The translations under genes were made by a program, and so were the position numbers. Below, piece by piece: positions 23,684 through 34,402 of a stretch of 64,000 bases of DNA. Each line of letters starts with the position of its first letter. The first letter of the stretch is position 1. The notes beneath the pieces are model-generated. The model did no database searches, was not told where the DNA came from, and was given only the letters and a program-made list of their open reading frames with translations. The stretch is from Serendipita indica DSM 11827. Its lineage: Eukaryota; Basidiomycota; Agaricomycetes; Sebacinales; Serendipitaceae. The stretch lies in assembly GCA_910890315.1 (NCBI GenBank), contig CAJVGD010000012.1:1054001-1118000 (forward strand), read 5' to 3'.

Positions 23684-25550
23684 TACTCGCTCTTGCCCTC
23701 TCGCTCGCGTTCTCGCTGTTGATGTGCGCGCATGCGTAGTCGCGAGTTGGCGAAGAAGGTAGTGCAAAGAGCGACAATGATGACATTTGGCAGAATACCA
23801 ACCATGTCGAGCAAGCAGCCGTATCCAGGTACTCCGGGCAACAAGGAGCGGACACTGGGCAAAGCAAACTGTACACCGTCAGTAGTTGTTAAGGGTCAGT
23901 CCAGGATACATACCAGGGCAGAGAAACATATCGCTAGGATATCTGTGCCACTGAGAATATTCGTCCGGTTCAGAAGGAGAGCCTCTCCAGTCACGAGGAA
24001 GATAGCAATCGTAACGATCCCTATATTTGATCAGCATACACGTTGTGAAATCGAAAGGCGGCTTACAATTGACGAGGAAGACGGCAAAGACGCAAAACTT
24101 GACGAGTCCTGTCCGCTCAACCCATATCTGAATGATGAGCTCACACCCAGGGTCTGTCGGAATGTAGCAAGTCGCCGTCACGTTTGACCGGACCTTGATG
24201 TTCCTGCACAAATTAGCATACCGTGCCAGTCATTCGAAATCGCGTCCTCACAGTAGACTATCCGTCAAGATTGCGCCCCTCATTCCAAATACGCCGGAGC
24301 CCGGTCTTCCTGTAGAGGTGATTGTGGCATTGCTCGCGACCACCCAAGTAATTGTGCCCTGGAAGACATCGAATGGGTACCCAAACTCTGGGATCATCCA
24401 CGGACTGCTGCTCTTCTGGCCCAGCCCGACATCCGTATTGATCGTGTCGAATTCCGTCATACCAAGAAACCCGACGGGCTTAATGTTCGGATTGATGACA
24501 CGGAAAGGTTGAAAATCTGTTATGTTGGTACCACGATCTGCACGAGCAACTGTGTCACGGAAGAGGGCGAATACTTGACGACCCCAGCTGTCGATTGGAA
24601 TCTCTGTAGATCGAAGGTCGTCATATACGAGTGGACCTTCGGCGCCGAACATTGACCAGTCGATATCTGACATGGGTCGGCCACAGTGAAGTGCAAGCAA
24701 ACAAGAGAAACGTACTGATTGAGCGCAAGCTGGTATCAAAACGATTGAGTTGGCCACTCAGGAATATCTGAATGATATTAACGCCTCGATGACTCGCATT
24801 TAGCATTCACTCACGAAGGTTTCATTCTTGTCCCCAGGCGCCGGTGGTGCATTAGAATTGATGGATGAACCGGCCGAGTTCTTTGCCTCGTTCGATTTGA
24901 GGTTATTCGCAAAACTCAGCGTGACGGCCAACCACCCAGCCATGAGCAGCACACCGGTCATGATGTACAGCAGCCTCGGCATTCTCCGTCGACTGACTTG
25001 CAGGTTCCAATGCCATTTGAACCACGGACCAGTAAACCGTCTGAGGCCAGGTGGTCGCGCATAAGCGCTATCGAATGACCATCGATTTGGGTCATTGTAT
25101 CGTCCATGCGCATTTTGGACATTTGGTGTAAAGTCATGCGCGGCTTCTGTCTTGCTTGTGCCATACGGATCCTCGTATACGTTAGCGCTAGCATCGGGAT
25201 GGAGCGCGCCAGGCCACGGCTTGGGTGAATCTGTTGCTCCTCCACTTCCTATCACTGTCGCCTCGTCATACCGGTAGTGAGTCGTATTCGAAGCTGAGGA
25301 TACAGAAAATTGGGTTTGATGGTTAGGCGTCGCAGAAGGTGTCGTGTTGGATCCAGGGACGCTCGCAACATTGGGGTTTGCCGAGCGCGGTTGGACTGGA
25401 ACAGGGCCTGGTCTTGGGGGTGGATACTGTAATGGGTACGAGTTGTCGTTGTTGGGCACCGAGTAGTATGGCGCGTTGTATCCGTTACCTTTCAATCAGT
25501 CAGCATGGCTCACCGTCTTCACTTTTCGGCAAAGAGGACGTACCACTCAT
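23684..25550 (-). CDS. Tandem membrane protein, paralogue A (DUF4436-like)
   Basis: The start is ATG 25550-25548; the first exon encodes only MSG and the next begins GNGYNAPYYSVPNNDN. A Pro-rich cytoplasmic N-terminus of about 130 residues leads to a basic stop (WHWNLQVSRRRMPRL) and a membrane helix (YIMTGVLLMAGWLAVTLSFA). An extracellular or lumenal domain follows with FALFRDTVARADRGTNITDF, PEFGYPFDVFQGTITWVVAS and ATITSTGRPGSGVFGMRGA. Three further hydrophobic segments come next (IIQIWVERTGLVKFCVFAVF, IVTIAIFLVTGEALLLN, TDILAICFSALFALPSVRSL, with LLDMVGILPNVIIVALCTTF) and a short basic tail ending EGKSE. The one-helix, soluble-domain, three-helix plan and the PFDVFQG motif resemble DUF4436 proteins; function unknown. 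It has the same exon plan as B and C. Confidence 0.72.
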
Positions 25551-26436
25551 CGAAAGTGCTAATACTGGGGATTTGAAGGGGAAGAGTTGACTTTAAGGAT
25601 TCTCCGCGCCCGCAAGATTTATAGCTCGCAGGAAATTGAGGGACATGATGAACCCTGTGTAAGCGCCTGGCAGTGCAATTTTGATGGGCTCTCTTCAGTC
25701 TCTCTGAGCCCAGCAGCAACTACTCGGAGACACTTATTACAGATTGCTGCCGGCCATCTGCAATTGGCACCGGCATGAATGCAGGGCGGGCCGTGGGAAG
25801 AGGCGCCGAACCAACGGTCCTCAGTTGCTGTATGTCGTCTGCTTACATATTTGACAGATGAGATGCCTTGATGCATCCTCCTCGTGTATCTGTCGAACGG
25901 TCTTTTGGAGAGAGACGAGGTCCTCATGGCCATATCGTCACCAAGACTGAGTAGAGGATGACTGGTCAGTGAAAAAACCGGATTTCCGATAGTCTGGTAT
26001 TCCGGTTTCTGACGGAGTTTGCATCCAAGGCAACGCGTAATCCCTAGTTATCTCCGCACATCGGAGCTAGTCGTTTGGCTCGTAATAGAGTCATACTTGC
26101 AAACTTTCCGTGTTAGTTTGCACTTTCGATGTCATCCAGCCTAGAATTGCTTGTTGTTAAGCAAAGTCACAAAACGACGATCAGGCTGATATTCCGGATA
26201 TGAAGCCAGAACCTTGCATAAGAGCTTGATCATGTTGCCGGCTGACACGGACTACCTTGACTTGACCAAGACATGGCAAGGTGCAACATACGACGTCGTG
26301 ACTGGGACCGTTGAAATGTTGTTCAATAAGGATATACAAGGTTTGCAGTAGGTGGCTATTACTAATAATCTGTGCATATGTGAGTGGGGATAGATAGGCC
26401 TGCGAACTTAATCATGCCTATTTGTGAAGAAAGAGT
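25551..26436. other. Intergenic region between paralogues A and B
   Basis: No gene was supported. It holds the presumed promoter of paralogue A (see the motif at 25660-25676) and the 3' flank of B. The rest shows no recognisable element. Confidence 0.45.
25660..25676 (-). promoter_or_regulatory. Shared upstream motif, paralogue A
   Basis: The plus-strand text TAAGCGCCTGGCAGTGC recurs upstream of all three tandem paralogues with only a few changes. Here it lies 110 bases before the start codon, and a TATA-like element (TATAAATCTT on the minus strand, 25623-25614) lies between them. A shared promoter element is inference. Confidence 0.45.
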
Positions 26437-28241
26437 CTACTCGGCCTTGACTTCTCGCTCCCTCTGTTGATGCACGCGCATCCGTAATCGCGAGTTGGCA
26501 AAGAATGTAGTACAAAGTGCGACGATGATGACATTTGGCAGAATACCCAACATATCGAGCAAGCAGCCGTATCCGGGTACCCCGGGCAACAAGGAGCGAA
26601 CGCTGGGTAAAGCAAACTATATAAAATTAGTACTATACAAATATCAGTTATGAGTGCTTACCAAAGCAGAGAAACAGATGGCTAGAATATCTGTGCCGCT
26701 GAGGATGTTTGTCCGGTTGAGGAGAAGAGCCTCTCCAGTTACGAGGAAAATGGCGATTGTGACAATCCCTATGTTACGTCAGACCATGCACTATGACGTT
26801 GTGGAGGTGGCGCACAGTTGACGAGGAAGACAGCGAGGACACAAAACTTGACAAGTCCGGTGCGCTCGACCTGAAGCTGGATGATGAGCTCGCATCCACC
26901 GTACTTCCTGATAAAGCATGTCGCTGTCACATTCGACCGGACTCTAAGGTTCCTACACTTGTTAGTATTTCGTCAGACCCATCGTTCAATCGCCTCTTAC
27001 AAAAGACTATCCGTGAGGATTGCTCCCCTCATTCCAAACACGCCCGAACCAGGTCTGCCTGTCCGCGTGATCGTAGCATTGCTCGCGACGACCCATGTAA
27101 TTGTTCCTTGGAAGACGTCGAATGGGTATCCAAATTCCGGTATTTTCCATGGGCTCGTACTCTCCTGGCCTAGTCCAATATCTGTATTGATTGTGTCGTA
27201 TTCGGTCACACCAAGAAATCCAGCGGGCTTAATGTTCGGATTGATGACACGAAATGGCTGGTAGTCTGTGATGTTAGTTCCACGGTCGGGGCGGGCAACC
27301 GTGTCACGGAAGAGTGCGAAAACTTGACGACCCCATTGGTCGATTGGAATCTCCCTAGCTCTGAGGTTGCCGTCGCCTAGCGGCCCTTTGGCACCGAACA
27401 TTGTCCAGTCAATATCTAGCTTTGATCAGAGGTAACGAATGATGGACCAAGGGAGGGACTTACTAAGCGTTCGCAGGCTAGGATCAAAGCGATTCAATTG
27501 GCCACTCATGAACACCTGTACTAGGTTATCATCTCCACAACTCATTCGCCGAGTCCACTCACAAAAGTCTGATTCTCGTGTCCAGGTGCGGGCGGCGCAT
27601 TGGCATTGATCGCGGAGGCAGCCGAATTCTTGGCCTCGTGGTGTTTCAAAGTATTGATAAAGCTCATGGTGATACTCAGCCACCCTACCATGAGCAGCAG
27701 ACCGGTGAGAATATACATAAGTCTCGGTAGCCTCCGTCGACTGACTTGCAGGTTCCAGTGCCATTTAAACCATGCCCCCGAAAATCTTCTCAGTCCAGGT
27801 GGACGCTCATATGCGCTATTGAATGACCACCGATTCAGATCGTCGTGCTGTCCGTGGGCGTGCTGGGCAGCTGGTGTAAAGTCGTGTGCGAGGTCAGACT
27901 TGTTTGGATTATAAGGGTCGGTATATATGGTGGCGTTGGCATTGGGAAGAGGCGTGCTAGCCAACGTATGTGACGCTCCACCCTCTCCAATAACTGCCGT
28001 ATCATCGTAGCGAGGCGTCATTATAGGAATCTGAGTCTGATTATATAGGGTGACGGAAGGTGTCGCGGTTGAATTGGTGCCAGCCGGGCGTGGTTGGACG
28101 GGAATAGGGTACGGTCTCGTAGGTGGATACAATGGGTATGCGCTATCGTTATCAGGTACCGATTGGTATGGTGCCCCGTATCCATTGCCTAAAAATCGAT
28201 CAGCATGCTTCGCCAGCTCCATTCCAGGGCGTACCGCTCAT
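26437..28241 (-). CDS. Tandem membrane protein, paralogue B (DUF4436-like)
   Basis: The start is ATG 28241-28239 and the stop TAG is 26439-26437. The chain begins GNGYGAPYQSVPDNDSAYPL after a tiny first exon, and has the Pro-rich N-terminus, RRRLPRLMYILTGLLLMVGW (first membrane helix), FALFRDTVARPDRGTNITDY, PEFGYPFDVFQGTITWVVAS and RPGSGVFGMRGAILTDSLL. The last exons carry the same three or four helices as A and end REVKAE. Every intron position seen in A is matched. It appears intact. Relative to A and C the N-terminal linker is shorter (NSTATPSVTLYNQTQIPIMT). The 3' flank of B is similar to that of C, which suggests these two split most recently or exchange sequence. Confidence 0.72.
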
Positions 28242-28946
28242 TGTAGATTCAGAATTTTGCAGATTTTGTGACAGTTGGGATCATGTTTCATGACCACAAG
28301 ATTTATACTCGGGAAACTAGCATAAGCGCTTGGCAGTGCGCCGTATTCGGGCTCTTCAATATGTCAGAATCCAGCAAAACAGTTATACCTACCGTTCTCC
28401 CTGGTAGCATAGGTAACCCGTGTGAGAAAAATTAGAGCTAATGCCTCCGATTACCGTTGTCATGATATGGATCTACGGTCTTGACGAATGAAGCGCGTAT
28501 TGCATTCCTTACTGCTCGACCATGCACATTCTGGGCTAGTGTGAGATCTTTGAATCACTGCCGTGACACAGTAAAGGGCTGAAAGGAGTACTTGCGAAGC
28601 GTACCGCCGCTTCACCCGGAATGTACAGGCGCTTGGCCACTGGCCCGACATCGGAGGCAACCAACTGAACCATAGTCAAGTTGTATGAATCGAGTTTCCC
28701 TCTTATTCAGCTTCGATGCTCATTTGCTGAGGCTAGTGTATCGTTGATCGGTAAGTTACGGCGGCGACTCACATAAATGCCTGGATGTGACTCGGATAAC
28801 GACGGCATGCCTCAGGTTCGCTAGTGGAATGCACCTGAACGATTAATAGTGATAATATACAGCGTTTGAAGTGGATGATTACGATCTATTGTCTATGTAC
28901 ATATGAGTGGAGATAAATACTGCGCGAATATAACCATGCCTATAGT
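28242..28946. other. Intergenic region between paralogues B and C
   Basis: No gene was supported. It holds the promoter motif and TATA-like element of B near its left end and the 3' flank of C at its right end. Confidence 0.45.
28323..28339 (-). promoter_or_regulatory. Shared upstream motif, paralogue B
   Basis: TAAGCGCTTGGCAGTGC lies 82 bases before the start codon of B. It differs from the copy upstream of A at one base. A TATA-like element (minus strand TATAAATCTT, 28307-28298) is 15 bases closer to the gene. Confidence 0.45.
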
Positions 28947-30812
28947 CTACTCGGCCTTGACTTCACGCTCCCGCTGTTGATGCACGCGCATCCGTAATCG
29001 CGAGTTGGCAAAGAAGGTAGTACAAAGAGCGACGATGATGACATTTGGTAGAATGCCGATCATGTCGAGCAAGCAACCATATCCCGGTACGCCGGGCAAC
29101 AAGGAGCGGACGCTGGGTAAAGCGAACTATGTAACGTTATTGATCTATCAAGATCAAATCGTAATACTTACCAAGGCAGAGAAGCAGATTGCGAGGATAT
29201 CCGTGCCACTGAGGATATTCGTCCGGTTCAGAAGGAGCGCCTCGCCTGTCACAAGGAAAATAGCAATGGTCACGATCCCTATATCTAATCAGCATGACAG
29301 TTTTTACATCGAAACCGGCTTACAATTGACGAGGAAGACGGCGAGAACGCAAAACTTGACCAGTCCCGTTCGTTCAACCTGAAGCTGGATGATGAGCTCG
29401 CATCCACCACTTCTCCGAATATAGCAAGATGCCGTCACATTTGAGTGGACCTTGACGTTCCTGCACTCGTCAATACTCCGGGGTGCTTATTCGTCGTATG
29501 CACTCACAAAAGACTATCTGTCAGGATTGAACCTCTCAATGCAAATACGCCTGAACCAGCTCGTCCTGTTCGCGTGATCGTAGCGTTATTCGCAGCGACC
29601 CATGTAATTGTGCCTTGGAACACATCGAACGGGTATCCAAACTCTGGCATCTTCCAAGCGCTAGTGCTCTTTTGCCCTAGACCAATATCGGTAGTAATTG
29701 TGTCGTATTCAGTCAACCCAAGAAACCCAGTTGGCTTCATGTTTGGGTTGATGACACGGAACGGTTGGTAACTTGTGATGTTGGTATCCCGGTCGGGACG
29801 AGCCACTGTGTCTCGGAAGAGAGCATACGGTCGACGACCCCATCGGTCAATAGAAATCTCTGTAGCTCTCAGATTTTTGTCCTCGAGTGGACCTGTGGCG
29901 CCGAACATCGTCCAATCGATGTCTATCCTCCGTCAGAACCGACTACACGGTTTGGATGACAGAGAGAAACGTACTAAGTGTGCGCGTGCTGGAATCAAAG
30001 CGATTCAGTTGACCGCTCATGAATATCTGTCTCGGGTCAGTATTTTCACAGGTTACATGAAGCGCCCGCTCACAAAGGTCTTGCTCTCGTTTCCAGGAGC
30101 GGGTGGTACATTAGAATTGATAGCGTACGCGCCCGAATTCTTCGCTTCGTTGTATTTTAACGTATTTGTAAAGCTCAAGGTGATGGTTAGCCACCCTATC
30201 ATGAGGAGCAGACCCGTCAGGATGTATAACAGCCTTGGCATCCTCCGTCCACAGACTTGCCGGTTCCAGTGCCACTTGAACCATGCAACCGTGAACCGTT
30301 TTAATCCAGGTGGACGTGCATAACCGCTATCAAACGACCACCTATTTGGATCGTCATGTCGTCCGTCTGCATTTTGTACGTCTGGTGTAAAGTCGTGTGT
30401 AAGGTCGACCTTACTCGTGTTGTAAGGGTCAGTGTAGATCTTTGGATTAGTATTGTGATAGGGTTCGCCAGCCAATGGCTTGGGTGAATCTGTTGCCCCT
30501 CCATACCCTATAACTGTTGCGTCGTCATATTGATAGGGCGTGGTACTCGGAGCCGAGGACATAGGAAGTTGTGTCTGATGGTTAGGCGTAGCAAAAAGTT
30601 CCGTGTTGGATACAGGGATATTCGCAGTATTGGTGTTTGCCGACCGCGGTTGGACTGGAACAGGATTCGGTCTAGGAGGCGAATACTGTACTGGATACGA
30701 GTTACCGTTGTTGGGCACTGGGTAGTATGGCGCGTTGTATTCGTTACCTTTCAATCAATCAGCGTGAGTCGCGTTGTTCACTGATTGTTCGAAGTATGGA
30801 CGTACCGCTCAT
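28947..30812 (-). CDS. Tandem membrane protein, paralogue C (DUF4436-like)
   Basis: The start is ATG 30812-30810 and the stop TAG is 28949-28947. It begins GNEYNAPYYPVPNNGNSYPV and is close to A in the N-terminal region (PVPVQPRSANTNTANIPVSN; DDATVIGYGGATDSPKPLAG). It keeps RRMPRLLYILTGLLLMIGWL (first helix), FRDTVARPDRDTNITSYQPF and PEFGYPFDVFQGTITWVAAN, and ends REVKAE like B. The changes relative to A and B are scattered, and the domain's conserved blocks are kept, so it looks like a functional gene. A mosaic relationship (N-terminal half like A, 3' end like B) is visible. Confidence 0.72.
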
Positions 30813-31920
30813 CGCCAATACAAGTGCGGGTTTTGGTGGAGGGGAAAACCTACAACACGACAATGCTTATAACACCCATAAACAACTTGACATAAGCGCC
30901 AAGCAGTGCACGGGGCTCCGACCGTTCATTACACCGGACCTAACAGCAGCATATCGACGGTTATAGCTGCCGTTGTCTCCGCCAGACGGACATACCGTGT
31001 GAAGAAAAGGCGGACATGACTGCCATTTGATACATGTAAATTTGATCCATGGAACGCCTAAATGCCTTTCTCTCATTCCTGATGAGTTGGAAGAAGAGTA
31101 AGCACGTCGTTGATACGCGGTCTGGTGCTAAAGGGGCGAACAGAATGGTCGGACGAGCATTCATTATCACCGGCACCGCATTGCATCGGGTCGGAGATGA
31201 CCGATTGAGCTCCGTAGTCGGATCATGTACATATTTCGTCCATATCAAGTCCCAATATTCATTCGCTTAGGCTACCGCGGCTCTCTAGCGATGATAACGG
31301 AGATGTCTTGGAGATGAAATCACACTTCCAGTCAGAATTATTCGGTTTATGATACTTGAGGGCTCGAATTTGTGTTGAAGATTAGAGAGCAGGGTCCAAG
31401 TGTGAAGGGCCTCTAGTGGCGCCTCGCTTCCATCTATGCACGTCGAGTCGTATGCCATCATTCCAGGATTCGAACATGGATCAAGGAATAACAACATGAC
31501 CAGCGCCCGATAAAGGTAACCTAACGAACTAGAGCTCAGGGAGAGATAGATGAAGCGACAAGGATGGTATTCGGATGATCTACAACATCTACATGCGCAG
31601 ATGACATGGGTTATCAAGGAGAAAGGAGCGAGGGGATCGTATAACATCGAGAGGGGACGGTGAAGCACAGAGCAACGAGTGCGTGGTAATGTCCAAAGAT
31701 CAAAAGGCGCTCTAAACTGGGAAATGGGCGGTGGTAGTCGTACAGATGACCAATAAAGATATTGAATCGCCGCTCAAACCGTGTCGTCTCATCCTCGGAG
31801 ACACACGTGAGAGGCACGGTGTCCACGGTCGAGACATTGTAGACGTATGTCAGACGCCCAACGTCATGACAGCTGACGAAATCACGAGGGGCCAGGAGGG
31901 AAAAGGAAACGTGAAGGAGG
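30813..31920. other. Sparse intergenic region
   Basis: About 1.1 kb without a supported gene. The left end holds the promoter motif of paralogue C. Open frames inside it are short and lack recognisable content. No repeat or RNA gene was seen. Confidence 0.45.
30893..30909 (-). promoter_or_regulatory. Shared upstream motif, paralogue C
   Basis: TAAGCGCCAAGCAGTGC lies 81 bases before the start codon of C. The outer arms (TAAGCGC and CAGTGC) are identical to those of A and B and the centre differs. A TATA-like element (GTTATAAGC on the minus strand, 30873-30865) follows. Confidence 0.4.
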
Positions 31921-32357
31921 TCATGCTATATGCGCAGCCATTGGTCTTGATGGCTCAAAGATGTTGGATACAGGTCGTTGATGGTACGAGTACGGTGGGG
32001 GTTTGTCGTGCTCGTCTGCGGTGGTGCTCGGTCGTGCATTGAAGGTCGAGTTGCTCTGTTGGAACAACATTAGTTCCCACTCATTAGAGAAAACGTTTTC
32101 TGTACCCGCTGAAGAGCATTATCGAGGAGCGCTTTTGCAGATCGTTGAGTGCGCAGGAAGCTGGCCTCCCTCGTCCAGATGTAATGCGTGCAAACGACGA
32201 GAGCACACAGACCAGCAAGCGAGCTGAGGACACAGATGGCAATCACAGCACCTAGGAAGCGACGAGCACTCAGGTAAGCATATTGCAGAGCGACACAAAT
32301 GGTGGTGCCTACCACGAACGCTGGGTTGTACGTTTGGCTCTGTAGCTGCTCGAGCAA
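31921..32357 (-). CDS. Small two-helix membrane protein, start not found
   Basis: Two exons on the minus strand join in frame across an intron at 32056-32105. The first gives YNPAFVVGTTICVALQYAYL and FLGAVIAICVLSSLAGLCAL, two hydrophobic segments, then THYIWTREASFLRTQRSAK. The second gives SNSTFNARPSTTADEHDKPP and PYSYHQRPVSN, with a PPPY motif, and ends MAAHIA at TGA 31923-31921. An ATG at 32376 (MAPVDLIARA) lies in a different frame from the helices, so the start is either in an upstream exon I could not place or the frame has been broken. The PPxY motif could bind a WW domain, for instance of a Nedd4-type ubiquitin ligase; that is inference. Confidence 0.4.
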
Positions 32358-33303
32358 TGAGGTCGACAGGAGCCATCTCTGGTCGCAGTGCTGGTGTAGG
32401 ACCGGGAGGAAGGAGGGGGAGGAAAGGGGGTGGTGAACGAAGGACGAAAGGGGAGGAGGCTAAGAGGCAAAACGTGGTGTCGGGGTCGGGGATGAGGTTA
32501 ATTAGAGATAAGAGCTAAGCTTTAAAGCCGAGGCCAGAGTGCTTCCACGCGAACGGATCGGTGAGAGTCGAGCGTGGCGAATGCGCCGATGAGTACACTC
32601 CGCAGGGCCAAGAAGGGAAGAAGATGGATACCAGGTACTTGGGCAGCCTCCAAAGCGCACGGTGTGGGATACCTCGACTGCCAGAATGCGGTCTGGCCAA
32701 TGAGCGTGTGCAGAAGAACGGGGCGCATACGCCTAGATACGCCGTTGGATGAGCTTATGCCGGCGAGGTATGTCTCCAGGCACTGTGTACTCTCCGCATT
32801 TTGTCTGATCTGCCGTGCGTAATTAACTATACCCCACAACACTTTGTTCTAGTCACTGGCGAGGAGTATTTACAGCCTCTGGAGATGAAGAATATTCATT
32901 AGAAGGTGTTTCATTATGGCAATGACCTTGGAGAAGTTGCCTTTGTCCAGAGGGATGTCGAGGCGGATTGTCGGCGTCGGGCAGTTGTGACAGCTTGCGA
33001 CGCCCTGGAGTTCGCGACTATCTTGCCACGTTTCTTCCGATGATCAGTTGAGTCCTATTCGTTGTGGTTTACTCTTGGGAGTCGGCACCAGTCCGCCTAG
33101 CAATTCCCGCTTCAGTTTGTCCGAAAAGTCTGAAACCTGAACGACATGCGGTGTGTTGGAACTTTGTCAATTCTTCTTTGCCAATGGCTGATTTCAACTT
33201 CAGTTGCCACGATTATGTCAGGGTCCAAGGTTGCGACCCTTTCGAGCTCCGACGGTGACCTCTGACTTGCCTTGAAAATTCCAAATAAAATTACATTGGC
33301 ACC
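32358..33303. other. Sparse intergenic region
   Basis: No gene could be firmly supported. A G/A-rich run (about 32399-32470 on the plus strand) corresponds to a pyrimidine-rich leader for the minus-strand gene to its left. An open frame of about 100 residues on the minus strand (32522-32842) has no ATG in view and no recognisable content. Confidence 0.4.
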
Positions 33304-34126
33304 ATGAGCTTTAGTTTTACTAGTACGAGTACTCCTCCACGCACATCGAGTTCATACCACGCACCTTCATCCTCACCGCCCATGGAATCGCCCACGACGT
33401 CCACGAGAAGGTTCTCACAATATAAACCACGATTTAGTGGATCTTCCACAACCCCCATACACTCCCATGTGCGTGCGCCTTCATTCACAAGCGGCGAGCC
33501 GTCGGCGAAAGATTTCCAAAAGCAACACGGATTCAATTTTCCTGTCGCAGAACCACCTCAGAAGGCATTATGGAGAGATAAGCTTCGCCAGCAGGTCGAA
33601 CGGCGCGCGAAAAGGGATCGACAACGCATGTACGAGCGTGCACGCAGTGAAGAAGCGAGTAGCGACGGTGGAAGCAGCGACGGAGACTTGGAAATGGAAG
33701 AAGATTTGGACGATCTGGACGACGAAGTGAGTTCCCTTTTACTTGGCTCTTTGAGATACTCACGACGTTTAGTTGTATCGTCGCATTATGGTTGAAGAGC
33801 GAAGAAAGCTCGCACATCAATCCAATGTTGCATACGAAACTACGTTTGGGGAATCAGATGATATCCACATGGAGGACATTGAGCAAGTCGAGCGACAATT
33901 TACTGGAGAAATAGAAGACGCAAACCTTGACGAATATGATCCTGCGGCAGAATATGAAGCATACCTCGCAGATTTGCAAGCGCAGGTGGTCGCTCAGACG
34001 GGAGACCTAGGAATTGACCGTCGGTCACAAACCCTAGGACACTTGCCATCAGGAGAGGTCGATGAATTTGAAAGCGAGTTCAATAAGCTCGATCCAGCAA
34101 CGCTTGCGGCAATCCTCGATAGGTAA
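33304..34126 (+). CDS. Acidic coiled protein with RPA-interacting-like segment
   Basis: Two exons, from ATG 33304 (MSFSFTSTSTPPRTSSSYHA) to 33726 and from 33773 to TAA 34126, join as DLDDE then LYRRIMVEERRKLAHQSNVA across a 46-base GT-AG intron. The product is about 258 residues. The N-terminus is Ser-rich and disordered. A basic helix, LWRDKLRQQVERRAKRDRQR, resembles the start of RPA-interacting proteins (RPAIN family), and a second helix with acidic residues (DDIHMEDIEQVERQF, EYEAYLADLQAQVVAQ) follows. The C-terminal zinc finger of RPAIN was not found, so the assignment is weak. The gene may be related to nuclear import of replication protein A, or may be an unrelated coiled protein. Confidence 0.5.
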
Positions 34127-34402
34127 TGACATTCGCGGACGCACGAAGGAAGCTGTATCTGATAGATAGATCTTGTACCATTATCTCATGATCAAAGCTT
34201 GATTATAACATCAAATCCATAGCAAGACGAAACCATGGGAAGACTTGGTAACAGAGGACCAGCTTGGCCCCTACCATCCAACGTTGTCTCCTGAGATGCC
34301 TATTTTTGGATTTGAAACTCGACTGCTAGAGATTTTCAATTCAACAAACAGACAAGACCATAGTCAGCTCGTCTGTTTCTATCCTCGTCAGGCGTCCAGA
34401 AC

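Noticed and set aside
25619-25933. Open frame of about 104 residues upstream of paralogue A
   Set aside because: It lies in the promoter region of A and has no recognisable content.
31285-31900. Open frames downstream of the small membrane protein
   Set aside because: The gene already ends with a clean stop at 31921, and these frames lack domains or consistent splice sites.
32522-32842. Open frame of about 106 residues on the minus strand
   Set aside because: There is no ATG in view, no recognisable domain, and no splice partner that joins it to the adjacent membrane-protein exons.
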